Positions 1 through 6,744 of a DNA stretch of 13,411 nt are shown piece by piece. The notes below the pieces were generated by a model. The model was given only the letters and a program-made list of their open reading frames with translations, was not told where the DNA came from and made no database searches. Positions within the stretch are counted from its first letter, which is position 1; every line of letters starts with the position of its first letter. The stretch is taken from NCBI GenBank assembly GCA_030835005.1, contig JAUQWT010000136.1, positions 1-13,411 of the forward strand. The letters are read 5' to 3'. The translations under genes and the position numbers were made by a program. The DNA comes from Ignavibacteria bacterium. Its GTDB lineage: Bacteria > Bacteroidota > Ignavibacteria > Tepidaquicellales > OLB5.

Positions 1-435
1 AAGAAAGAACAATCCGCCGTAAATGAATTTTAGAGAAAGTGATTCAGTTTTGATAGATCTTAGATCCCTCACAACGAAAAGTATGAACGCATAAGAAAGC
101 AAGATATGCATAGTCGAAAAGGCAATCGAAAACGCAGCATATCCCTGCCATGCAAATGTAAAGAGCATTCCAATAATAGAAACCTGAGTAAGCCAGAAGA
201 GTATACTGTACTTCTTTGAATCAACTTTTTCCGGCAGATAAGCATACAGTATTGCCAAGAATAATGCGTTATAGACCCATCCAAGTACTGCAAAGTGAGA
301 ATGTGAGTGCAGGATATTCTGAAAGATCAGCAGCTCGACCGGGTAAACAAAGACCATCCTCATGTAAGTCCCAATAAGGGCAACAACAACAAGGTAAAGA
401 AGCGAAAGTGATATTTTGGATCTTAGTGTATTTAT
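1..435 (-). CDS. Multi-pass membrane protein with HSHSH motif, possibly heme-copper oxidase subunit I-like (C-terminus off left edge)
   Basis: About 145 codons are visible, read leftward off the window edge. The protein is very hydrophobic: a first segment around SLSLLYLVVVALIGTYMR, then HSHSHFAVLGWVYNALF, then at least two more membrane spans separated by short charged loops. A His-x-His-x-His motif at the start of a helix recalls heme ligands of heme-copper oxidase subunit I and related quinol-oxidase-like proteins of Bacteroidota; the family call is inferred from that motif and could be wrong. The frame is open from a TGA at 439-441 but has no ATG, GTG or TTG until ATG at 361-363, which lies after the first membrane segment. 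I therefore place the start at ATA 433-435 (ATC 436-438 is the other option). It follows the OmpA gene by about 42 nt in the same direction, so co-transcription is likely. Confidence 0.55.
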   Translation of the reverse strand, partial: MNTLRSKISLSLLYLVVVALIGTYMRMVFVYPVELLIFQNILHSHSHFAVLGWVYNALFLAILYAYLPEKVDSKKYSILFWLTQVSIIGMLFTFAWQGYAAFSIAFSTMHILLSYAFILFVVRDLRSIKTESLSLKFIYGGLFFL

Positions 436-477
436 GATTCAGGTTTTTCTCTTTGCGGTCCGCTAATTGATCAAACT

Positions 478-2247
478 TTATCTTACCACTTTCATTTCAA
501 CTCTCCGGTTTTTCTGCATTCCTTCTTCTGTTGAATTATCAGCAATGGGGACTGACTCTCCATAACCTCTTGCAATAAGCCTTTGCGGCGAAATCCCCTG
601 TGAGGCAAGATAAGCAACAACACTTTCAGCACGGTTCTGCGAAAGCTGAAGGTTGTAGTCATCGCTGCCCTTGGAATCAGTGTGAGCTGAAATTTCGATA
701 TTCACTGAAGGATTATCATTCAGGAACTTGACGACCCTTTCAAGCTCTATGTATGATTCAGGCTTAAGATCAAACTTATCAAAATCGAAATATATGTTAT
801 TCAGCACAACTGACTTCTCTTCAAGTGACCTGACGGATTGCAGAATGATATCCACAGTCAGCTCTTTGAAATCACTTTCGGAAGAAAGATCCACGCTGTT
901 TGAAACTGAATAGTATCCCGTTTTTTCGGCAAAGTAGCTGTAGCTTGCACCGTTGGGAAGCGCTATGATATATTCACCCGTTTCAGGGTTTGAAGTAAGT
1001 GCACCGGCATTCTTGCTAGCAAAAAGATCATACCACAAAAGCTTTGCATCAAGAGGCTTCATATTTTCATCGGTAACTTTACCTTTCACAGTCACAACAT
1101 TCCTGTTTGGCTGCGCTTCCGGCGGAAGCTTGATATAATATATATCGTACCCGCCTTTTCCCCCGGCTCTATCTGAAGAAAAATATGCGTACTTGCCATC
1201 GGTTGAAATCTTGTATGCAACATCATAACCTGCAGTATTCACCTCTTTGCCAAGATTGACGGGTTCGCTCCATTCAGTCCACGAGGAATCACTTAGCCTT
1301 ACCGTCTTGAATACATCCAAACTGCCAAGCCCGTAGTGCCCGTCTGAGGAAAAGTATAGGGTCTTCCCGTCAGGATGAAGGAATGGCGAGCGCTCAGCAT
1401 ACGGTGTATTTACCATTGACCCGATATTAACGGGATTCTCCCAGCCTGTTTCACTCTTGATCGAAATCCATATATCAGTATTTCCTTCATACTCGCCGTG
1501 GTAGAACTGCCCGCCTTTTACAAACTCACCAACTGAGCCTTTCCTGTCGGAAGTGAATAAGAAGGCTTTGCCGTCTGCAGTCAGGAAACCGTCGCAATCC
1601 CAATACTGTGAGTTTAACGGTTTCGGAAAAGGCTTGATAGCGCTCCATCCTTTATCCGTGCGTTCCACGTAAAAATTGTCACCGCCGCCGATGTACCCTT
1701 TGTAACTGCCGAAAAGCACCAGAGTATTTCCGTCAGCAGATACACTGTTCACCGCATCATTTTCGGAAGTGCTGAATGGTGCTCCCATATTTTTAGGCTT
1801 TATCCATGTGCTTGCGTTAAGCAGCGAGTAATAAATATCCTCCCCTCCTTTTTTACCTTCTGCAAAGGTGAAATACATTGTCATCCCGTCAATTGTCAAG
1901 GTTGGGAAATATTCGCTTTTGGCAGTATTAATCGATTCAATATTTGTGACCTCAAGCTGTTTATCCTCTGCCTGAAAAAGCTCAATTATCCTGTCTGTTC
2001 TGTCAACTTTTTCTATGAACCACTCGCGGTACGTCTGGAATATCTTGATTGCGCCGGCCCAGTTCCTTTTTTCGATAAACGGCATTGCAAGTCTTTGCAC
2101 GGCAACAAAGGCGTCTTCCTGGGGAGCGGTAAGATAAATGAACTGTTTGAGCTCTTCTTCAGAGCGGATTGTTTCAAGATCACGCTGAGAATACAGGACA
2201 CTGAAGGGGATAAAGTAAAGAACTGTTATTAGAATAAGTATTCTCAT
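478..2247 (-). CDS. PorE-like OmpA family protein: TPR / PD40 propeller / CRD / OmpA (paralogue 1)
   Basis: The 589-residue exported protein has a signal peptide (about 1-21, ending LYSQ) with no lipobox Cys. It continues with a helical TPR-like part (about 22-95), a propeller built of PD40/WD40-like units (about 105-380) with repeated [SD]xDGKxxxF[ST]S strands, a carboxypeptidase-regulatory-like beta domain (about 384-470, starting VVTVKGKVTDEN) and a C-terminal OmpA peptidoglycan-binding domain (about 480-589). In the OmpA domain, D524 of AHTDSKG and R539 of LSQNRAESV match the residues that bind diaminopimelate. This domain order is that of PorE, which tethers the T9SS ring to peptidoglycan; PorE is a lipoprotein and this protein is not, so 'PorE-like' is as far as I go. 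It lies 42 nt downstream of its paralogue. Periplasmic or outer-membrane-associated location is inferred. ATG start. Confidence 0.9.
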   Translation of the reverse strand: MRILILITVLYFIPFSVLYSQRDLETIRSEEELKQFIYLTAPQEDAFVAVQRLAMPFIEKRNWAGAIKIFQTYREWFIEKVDRTDRIIELFQAEDKQLEVTNIESINTAKSEYFPTLTIDGMTMYFTFAEGKKGGEDIYYSLLNASTWIKPKNMGAPFSTSENDAVNSVSADGNTLVLFGSYKGYIGGGDNFYVERTDKGWSAIKPFPKPLNSQYWDCDGFLTADGKAFLFTSDRKGSVGEFVKGGQFYHGEYEGNTDIWISIKSETGWENPVNIGSMVNTPYAERSPFLHPDGKTLYFSSDGHYGLGSLDVFKTVRLSDSSWTEWSEPVNLGKEVNTAGYDVAYKISTDGKYAYFSSDRAGGKGGYDIYYIKLPPEAQPNRNVVTVKGKVTDENMKPLDAKLLWYDLFASKNAGALTSNPETGEYIIALPNGASYSYFAEKTGYYSVSNSVDLSSESDFKELTVDIILQSVRSLEEKSVVLNNIYFDFDKFDLKPESYIELERVVKFLNDNPSVNIEISAHTDSKGSDDYNLQLSQNRAESVVAYLASQGISPQRLIARGYGESVPIADNSTEEGMQKNRRVEMKVVR

Positions 2248-2289
2248 TTCATAATATTAACAGCATGAAATGCGAAAGAATTTCAAAAG

Positions 2290-4128
2290 CTAATTCTTGA
2301 GCCTGAACTCAACCCTGCGGTTAAGTGCCCTGCCCTCTTCGGTTTCGTTTGGGGCTACCGGAGTTGTCTCGCCGAATCCTTTCGGTATCAGGCGCGCGGG
2401 ATCTATTCCGATCGAAACAAGGTACTGCACAACGGAGCTGGCTCTTTCATCCGAAAGATGCTGATTGAACTGATCACTGCCAACATTATCAGTATGCGCA
2501 TTTATTTCAACCATAAGCTCAGGGTTAGTGCTCATAAAGCGGAAGAGAAGATTCAGGGCCTCGTGAGATTCATCCTTTAGATCATACTTTCCTGAATCAA
2601 AGAAAATATTCTCGATCTTGATCGCCTTGCCGCTTTTTTTCAGCTCATCAATCGATATTACACTCATATTTGTACTGATCTGTTCAAAAGCCTTTGCTGC
2701 AGTAAGATCAAGGTAATTTACAACCGAATAGAATCCCTTAACATCAGCATAGTAGGCATAATACCTTCCCGTCGGAAGCGCGATGAAATACTCCCCTGTT
2801 TCAGGATCTGTTTTCGCAGTACCCACTTCTTTTTTCAGCTCAACATCTTCCCACTTAATAGTAGCCTCAACCGGGTCTCCGTTCTCATCAAGCACTTTTC
2901 CGTTAACCGTTACAACATCGCTAACAGGCTGTACTTCAACAGGAAGTTCCAGAAAGTAAATATCCTCTTCACCAAATCCCACGTCATTTACGGTTGAGAA
3001 GTAAGCGCGCTTGCCATCGGTTGATATCTTATATCCCCAGTCTTCCTGTGGTGTGTTTATTTCTTTGCCAAGATTGACAGGTTCGCTCCACTCGGTCCAC
3101 GAAGAATCATTCAACCTGACAACTTTGAATACATCAGATTTACCAAGCCCCGGATGCCCGTCTGAGGAGAAATACAGTGTCTTTCCGTCGGGATGCAGAA
3201 ACGGAGTGCGTTCAGTATATGGAGTGTTGATTACCGGACCAAGATTTATTGCAGTTTTACTCCACGTAGTATCCGAATCCTTAAGCACCACATAAAGGTC
3301 AGTATTCCCCCAGTACATCCCGTGAAAATAATCACCTTTGGCTTTGAACTCACCGGTCCCGCCCGGCCGCTCTGATGAGAATATCATTGCTTTACCATCT
3401 GCAGTCAGATATGCGTCGGCATCCCACCATTTTGAATTGATCGGTTCAGGATATTGCTTTACTTCGGTGAATCCCATTTTTGTCTTTTCTGTATAGAAAT
3501 TATCACCGCGTCCGAGTGCATTTAGATAATTCCCGAAGAGCACCAGAGTATTTCCGTCTGCAGAAATGCTGTTTATATATTCATTGCTTTCGGTATTTAT
3601 TTTCCCCGCAAGCGGCTTGGAAATTATCCAGTGGTTATTTATGTAGTGCGAAATGAAAACATCTTCTCCGCCTATATTATCCTCCCTGTCCCGGCCGGTG
3701 AAGAACAGTTTCCTTGCATCAGGCGAAATTACGGGACTGTATTCTTTTCCAAGAGAATTAATGTTGCCTCCCATGTTCTGAAGCCTGATGCCCTTTGCAG
3801 AGTCACTCAGGATCTCGATTATCTTCAGCATCCTGTCTTCGATGGGGGGAAATTTGCTGAGATTATCCTCGTAAATTTTTACAGCCTTTTTCCAGTCATG
3901 CTTAAAAATATAGGGAGAGGCTAGGTATTGAAGTGCAATAAAAGCGTCTTCGGATGGAGCATAAAGCTTTACAATATTTGAATAGTATTCCGGAGATTCG
4001 CCGTCATCAATCTGTATCTTCTGTGAGTAGGAAACCAGTGGTAAGAGTACCGAGACCAAAAATAACAGATAAAACCATTGCTTACCGTAATTTGACGGAG
4101 TTAACCCACATACAGTAAGATTTTTCAT
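2290..4128 (-). CDS. PorE-like OmpA family protein: TPR / PD40 propeller / CRD / OmpA (paralogue 2)
   Basis: First gene of the left operon and a tandem paralogue of the next one. From the ATG at 4126-4128 it has 612 residues: a signal peptide (about 1-36, hydrophobic core FYLLFLVSVLLPLV, ending VSYSQ, no lipobox Cys), a TPR-like helical region (about 53-110), a PD40-type propeller (about 121-400), a carboxypeptidase-regulatory-like domain (from about 405, VVTVNGKVLDEN) and an OmpA domain (about 503-612). D547 (AHTDNVG) and R562 (LSDERASSV) are the expected peptidoglycan-binding pair. The frame is open to a GTG at 4168-4170, giving 626 residues. I prefer the ATG because it gives a normal signal peptide and because a possible promoter lies directly against the GTG. 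The propeller segment containing SDGHPGLGKSDVFKVVRL closely matches its paralogue, also at DNA level. Confidence 0.9.
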   Translation of the reverse strand: MKNLTVCGLTPSNYGKQWFYLLFLVSVLLPLVSYSQKIQIDDGESPEYYSNIVKLYAPSEDAFIALQYLASPYIFKHDWKKAVKIYEDNLSKFPPIEDRMLKIIEILSDSAKGIRLQNMGGNINSLGKEYSPVISPDARKLFFTGRDREDNIGGEDVFISHYINNHWIISKPLAGKINTESNEYINSISADGNTLVLFGNYLNALGRGDNFYTEKTKMGFTEVKQYPEPINSKWWDADAYLTADGKAMIFSSERPGGTGEFKAKGDYFHGMYWGNTDLYVVLKDSDTTWSKTAINLGPVINTPYTERTPFLHPDGKTLYFSSDGHPGLGKSDVFKVVRLNDSSWTEWSEPVNLGKEINTPQEDWGYKISTDGKRAYFSTVNDVGFGEEDIYFLELPVEVQPVSDVVTVNGKVLDENGDPVEATIKWEDVELKKEVGTAKTDPETGEYFIALPTGRYYAYYADVKGFYSVVNYLDLTAAKAFEQISTNMSVISIDELKKSGKAIKIENIFFDSGKYDLKDESHEALNLLFRFMSTNPELMVEINAHTDNVGSDQFNQHLSDERASSVVQYLVSIGIDPARLIPKGFGETTPVAPNETEEGRALNRRVEFRLKN

Positions 4129-4172
4129 TAGTGTTAGAATACTATCTAACTTTAAAGTGTTATTTTTCACAA

Positions 4173-4199
4173 ATTATCTATATTTTTTAAAATGGTCAA
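4173..4199 (-). promoter_or_regulatory. Possible sigma70-type promoter for the PorE-like pair
   Basis: On the minus strand TTGACC (4194-4199) is followed after 15 nt by GATAAT (4173-4178), in an A/T-rich tract. The spacing is short of the ideal 17. Transcription would begin near 4165, which leaves a ~40 nt leader to the ATG at 4128 but almost none to the GTG at 4170. No clear Bacteroidota TAnnTTTG element is seen here. Confidence 0.3.
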
Positions 4200-4248
4200 G
4201 ACTATTGTAACTGTTTAAGGGTATATACATGGTGCCGGGAAGTAGTCC

Positions 4249-4448
4249 GTACGCACTGTACTTTGGTCAAAATGTCGTGTACGCAGCGTACAGTAAAAAG
4301 TGCCGTGTTGTAATAACAGATAGTTTGGGTGCGTACGCACTGTACTGGCACTTTTTTTTCCTTTGGGACACTGCTCTTGGCGATTGCGTAACAAAATCGA
4401 AGCATTTCAATTTCAAAGCGGTTCAAAAGACCGCTGTACGCAGCGTAC
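4249..4448. repeat. Cluster of GTACGC palindromic repeats
   Basis: Four short, nearly identical units lie within 200 bp. GTACGCACTGTACT occurs exactly at 4249-4262 and 4333-4346. GTACGCAGCGTAC, a perfect palindrome around its central A, occurs exactly at 4279-4291 and 4436-4448. The two types alternate. A related core (GAACGCAGTGTA) appears again at 4467-4478. The region is open in overlapping frames on both strands, which I ascribe to the repeats and not to coding. Function is unknown: protein binding sites or remnants of a mobile palindromic element are both possible. Confidence 0.75.
4295..4359 (+). terminator. Inverted repeat with T-tract, terminator-like
   Basis: AAAAAGTGCC (4295-4304) pairs perfectly with GGCACTTTTT (4347-4356), and the T run continues to 4359. 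The loop is long (about 42 nt) and contains one of the GTACGC units, so this is not a classical compact terminator. It could act on either strand; no plus-strand gene precedes it. Confidence 0.3.
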
Positions 4449-4457
4449 TTATTATTT

Positions 4458-4602
4458 GTCATCCTGAACGCAGTGTAGGATCCATATTTCGCATTTCAAA
4501 AATACTCTGCAGAATGAATCATTATTGAAAAACAGTGTTTTGGAATGATCTTTTTGCTTCATAGAGATATAGATTCTTCGCAAACTGCGTTTGCTTAGAA
4601 TG
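4458..4602. repeat. Imperfect inverted-repeat element with CATCCTGAACGCAGTG end
   Basis: The left end TCATCCTGAACGCAGTGTAG (4458-4477, continuing GATC) is matched in inverted orientation by the stretch GATTCTTCGCAAACTGCG... ending AGAATGA (4571-4602). Both arms share the TCATyCT ... CGCAGT ... GAATC/GGATC skeleton. The roughly 90 bp between them are A/T-rich and show no gene. From general knowledge, TCATCCTGA-type sequences ending in GGATC are a recurrent dispersed intergenic repeat in Bacteroidota and Chlorobi genomes, often mis-called as short HPERS... peptides, and that is how I read it. Confidence 0.5.
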
Positions 4603-4832
4603 ATACAGCCACAAAAAAAGTGCAGTGCTCAGTTTTTTGTCAAGCTGAATGCAGTAAAGTCGTTTGTTCGTAATGAAACTGCTTCAAAAAGAGCACAAAA
4701 ATCCCAATATATGCCATAAGCATATATTGTACAAATATAATATGAAATTGGCATTTGTCAAGAGCAGGGCAAGATATTTTATGATAAGTGTATGGTTTTG
4801 CATAGGGTAACTGCTCAATACAAAACAAAAGA

Positions 4833-4860
4833 CTACCACTAAGGCACAAAGACACTAAAG
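4833..4860. repeat. Dispersed CACTAAGGCACAAAGACACTAAAG-type repeat (one copy)
   Basis: The core ACTAAGGCACAAAGACACT (4838-4856) is a form of a short sequence (AAGGCACAAAGACAC, with CACGAAG or CACTAAG flanks) that I know as a recurrent intergenic repeat in many bacterial genomes. Only one copy lies in this window, so its repeat status rests on recall and not on the sequence shown. Confidence 0.4.
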
Positions 4861-4875
4861 GGGAAATGTCCGAAA

Positions 4876-4920
4876 GGATATTCTGAAGTTTGTTCGGAAT
4901 AGATATCCGTCAACTGACGG
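4876..4920. repeat. Two overlapping hairpins just after the stop of the sorting-domain gene
   Basis: GGATAT (4876-4881) pairs with ATATCC (4903-4908), and the inner TCTGAA/TTCGGA segments pair with one imperfect position. The right arm overlaps a second hairpin, CCGTCA-AC-TGACGG (4907-4920). They lie 28 nt downstream of the stop codon of the minus-strand gene at 4948. There is no strong T-run after them on the minus strand, so they are only possible terminators or mRNA end stabilisers. The CCGTCAACTGACGG form resembles the TCCGCC...GGCGGA palindromes found inside that same gene. Confidence 0.5.
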
Positions 4921-4947
4921 CTGCCTCCTTCCTGGCAAGAGTTTGTT

Positions 4948-6351
4948 TCATTTTATTAAGATCATCTTTTTAGTTTCAGTAAATACCTCCTTTCCTCCGC
5001 CTGAGGCGGAACTAACAGTTAATCTATAGAAATATACCCCTGATGAATAACCATACCCGGAAAAATCGATTTGATATTTGCCAGTTGACTGCTCTTCATT
5101 TACAAGTGTGGCTACTTCTTTACCTGTTATATCATATATTATCAGTTTCACGTTTGACATTTGTCCGCCTGTGGCGGATTTGACATTTGGCATTATACTG
5201 TATTTAATATTTGTAATCGGATTAAATGGGTTGGGGTAATTCTGATAAAGAACTAATTCATCTGGGAACTCCGTTGATATTTGCTGCAACCCAACCAAAA
5301 AAGTTGTATCTCCTCCATTGGTAGTATGGATGTTTCTGTTCTCTGTGGAAGAATTTGCTTTCATACCATACGCCCAGCCTAAACTTTGATTCAAGAATTC
5401 AATATCAGAAAAAACTCCAATTCCAAAGCTGGTATCTGGTACTTGGAATAACCAGTTATTTCCGCTATTTGTGGTTCTATATAATATGCCTCTTCTGTGT
5501 ATACCACCATTGCTTATCATTCCACCCGCACCCCAAAGTGTATCTGCATTCGTAACAGAAAACCCGGAAATTCCAGTACCAAAAATTATACCCCCAAAGG
5601 GCAATGTTTGTGTTACCCAGTTTAACCCCCCATCTGTCGTTTTTTTCATATCTCCATTGGCTTTCCAGCCAGTTAAGCTATCTGTAAATTTAATATCCAG
5701 CCATACCCCCCCGGGTATAGTATACCAATTGTTACCGCTATCGGTAGTCTTATACAAAAAGTTTGAGCTTCTTGTCATGAAGCCAATTCTGCCGTTGTAC
5801 ATGTAAATATGGTCGGGATTAGGGGCGGGTGTTGCATCATATTTCCTTTCCCAGTTCGTACCCTTATTGGTTGTTCTGAATATGCCACCGTCAAAAGGCA
5901 GGTCATCAGCAAACCAGATAGTATCTTCATTCAATACGTGTAATCCAATTGTATTTGAACCGGATGGCAATGTTAAGTTCATCCAGTTTATTCCTGCATT
6001 GGTTGTTTTAAGCAATTTGTTTCCGCCAACAAAGCCGGTATCTTTATTCAGAAACTGTACTTTGTTAAAAGGTCTAACCGACGAGGTGTATTGCCGGTAA
6101 ACTATGCTCCAGCTATCTCCGCTGTTGGTTGATCTGAGGATAAAATTAGTGTCGCTTGAAGAGCTAAATCTTGTTACAGCAAAACCGTTCAGGCTGTCAA
6201 TGAATGTAATATCAGAAATTACTCTTCCGCCAAGATCAGGGAAGAATTGCTGGTACCATGTACCGTTGGGGGGATTTAGAGGCATTAAAAAAGCAAAAGT
6301 AATTAGGCAAAAAGAAAATAATGCTAACAGTATTTTAAAAAGCTTTTTCAA
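4948..6351 (-). CDS. Secreted Ycf48/BNR-type propeller protein with T9SS type A sorting domain
   Basis: The 467-residue protein begins with a signal peptide (MKKLFKILLALFSFCLITFAF). Residues about 30-360 hold six or more propeller blades with the TTNxGxNW signature (for example TTNSGDSW, TTDGGLNW) typical of BNR/Ycf48-like repeats. Residues 368-467 are a T9SS C-terminal sorting domain: LYQNYPNPFNP, then IYDITGKEVATLV, GVYFYRL and TETKKMILIK. The protein is therefore expected to cross the outer membrane by T9SS and be cleaved or anchored at the surface; its target is unknown. Two 15-bp palindromes are embedded in frame in the sorting domain, encoding SATGG (392-396) and SASGG (448-452), where related proteins usually have short turns. 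The start is TTG: the frame is closed by TAA at 6367-6369 and no ATG precedes the signal peptide. It appears monocistronic. Confidence 0.88.
   Translation of the reverse strand: MKKLFKILLALFSFCLITFAFLMPLNPPNGTWYQQFFPDLGGRVISDITFIDSLNGFAVTRFSSSSDTNFILRSTNSGDSWSIVYRQYTSSVRPFNKVQFLNKDTGFVGGNKLLKTTNAGINWMNLTLPSGSNTIGLHVLNEDTIWFADDLPFDGGIFRTTNKGTNWERKYDATPAPNPDHIYMYNGRIGFMTRSSNFLYKTTDSGNNWYTIPGGVWLDIKFTDSLTGWKANGDMKKTTDGGLNWVTQTLPFGGIIFGTGISGFSVTNADTLWGAGGMISNGGIHRRGILYRTTNSGNNWLFQVPDTSFGIGVFSDIEFLNQSLGWAYGMKANSSTENRNIHTTNGGDTTFLVGLQQISTEFPDELVLYQNYPNPFNPITNIKYSIMPNVKSATGGQMSNVKLIIYDITGKEVATLVNEEQSTGKYQIDFSGYGYSSGVYFYRLTVSSASGGGKEVFTETKKMILIK
4996..5010. repeat. In-frame 15-bp palindrome TCCGCCTGAGGCGGA
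   Basis: A palindrome with a 6-bp stem and 3-nt centre lies wholly inside the sorting-domain coding region, encoding Ser-Ala-Ser-Gly-Gly (residues 448-452). Exactly five codons long and in register, it splits the usual GVYFYRL...FTETKKM hairpin. Confidence 0.85.
5153..5190. repeat. 15-bp palindrome flanked by direct repeats TTTGACATTTG
   Basis: TCCGCCTGTGGCGGA (5164-5178) encodes Ser-Ala-Thr-Gly-Gly (residues 392-396). It sits between two exact copies of TTTGACATTTG (5153-5163 and 5179-5189), followed by a TTTGG/CATT variant. The whole block is in frame and lengthens the loop between the NPFNP strand and IIYDITG in the sorting domain. Confidence 0.85.
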
Positions 6352-6464
6352 ATTATTATTATCTGATTATCATAAATTAATTTACTTTAGATGAAATTAC
6401 AATTTTCATGATCCTCTTAGTACGCTAAGATTCCGCCTTTTCAAGAATGCTAAAAAAACTATGA

Positions 6465-6572
6465 TCATTTATTCTTTTCATTACCGAAATGTTTAATTGA
6501 TCTTTTGGGTTCTGTGGGGCAGCTGCTTACTCCGCATTGCCTGCTTATATTGCCAATATAATCAGCATTCAT
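6465..6572 (-). CDS. Possible 35-codon micro-ORF (doubtful)
   Basis: An ATG at 6570-6572 opens a 35-codon frame ending in TGA at 6465-6467. It starts MNADYIGN and contains QCGVSSCPTE (two cysteines four residues apart), followed by a basic tail. I do not recognise it. There is no convincing ribosome binding site, and its composition is not decisive. It could equally be chance in a non-coding stretch; conservation at the same locus in relatives would decide. Confidence 0.2.
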   Translation of the reverse strand: MNADYIGNISRQCGVSSCPTEPKRSIKHFGNEKNK

Positions 6573-6680
6573 AGTGGTTACAATCACTTTTTGAAGTTAA
6601 GAGACAGATTTTAAAAAAATTACTTAATAACAAATCACATTCAGGTGACAAAGTTAGTGCTATCAACAATTTCAGTCTAG

Positions 6681-6700
6681 ACCCCTGCCTGCGCAGGGGT
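6681..6700. repeat. Stem-loop ACCCCTGC-CTGC-GCAGGGGT
   Basis: A perfect 8-bp stem with a 4-nt loop, embedded in GACCCCTGCCTGCGCAGGGG followed by TGACAG. This form (GACCCCTG...CAGGGGTGAC) is familiar to me as a widely dispersed palindromic repeat in bacterial genomes. Only one copy lies in this window. Confidence 0.6.
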
Positions 6701-6703
6701 GAC

Positions 6704-6737
6704 AGAAAAAACAAAAGGCGGCTTGCGCCGCCGTTTT
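6704..6737 (-). terminator. Rho-independent terminator of the TRIC-to-trmH operon
   Basis: GGCGGC (6717-6722), loop TTGC, GCCGCC (6727-6732): a perfect 6-bp G/C stem. Read on the minus strand it is followed by TTTTGTTTTTT, a good U-tract, about 50 nt after the stop codon of the methyltransferase gene. The other side also has TTTT, so it could work in both directions. Confidence 0.85.
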
Positions 6738-6744
6738 CTAAAAA

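Larger units (their letters stand above)
4129..4947. other. Long gene-free region rich in repeats
   Basis: About 800 bp separate the PorE-like operon from the sorting-domain protein gene. Apart from a possible promoter at the left end, I see the GTACGC repeat cluster, a TCATCCTGA-type inverted element, a dispersed GGCACAAAGACAC repeat and two hairpins next to the stop codon of the following gene. Open frames of 70-100 codons occur on both strands but overlap the repeats, have no homology I recognise and look like chance. Position 4610-4830 is plain A/T-rich sequence in which I see nothing. Confidence 0.7.

Noticed and set aside
69..293. 74-codon frame on the minus strand near the left edge
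   Set aside because: It overlaps, in another frame, the better supported membrane protein frame with the HSHSH motif and regular hydrophobic segments.
4249..4448. CRISPR-like array
   Set aside because: The repeat units are only 13-14 bp, alternate between two types and have irregular spacing; no cas genes nearby.
4202..4528. Open frames of 86 (minus) and 99 (plus) codons in the intergenic region
   Set aside because: They overlap each other across palindromic repeats, one containing the HPERSVGS peptide that results from translating a dispersed repeat; no homology recognised.
4640..4855. 71-codon minus-strand frame
   Set aside because: Low-complexity A/T-rich DNA running into a dispersed repeat; no start signal or recognisable family.
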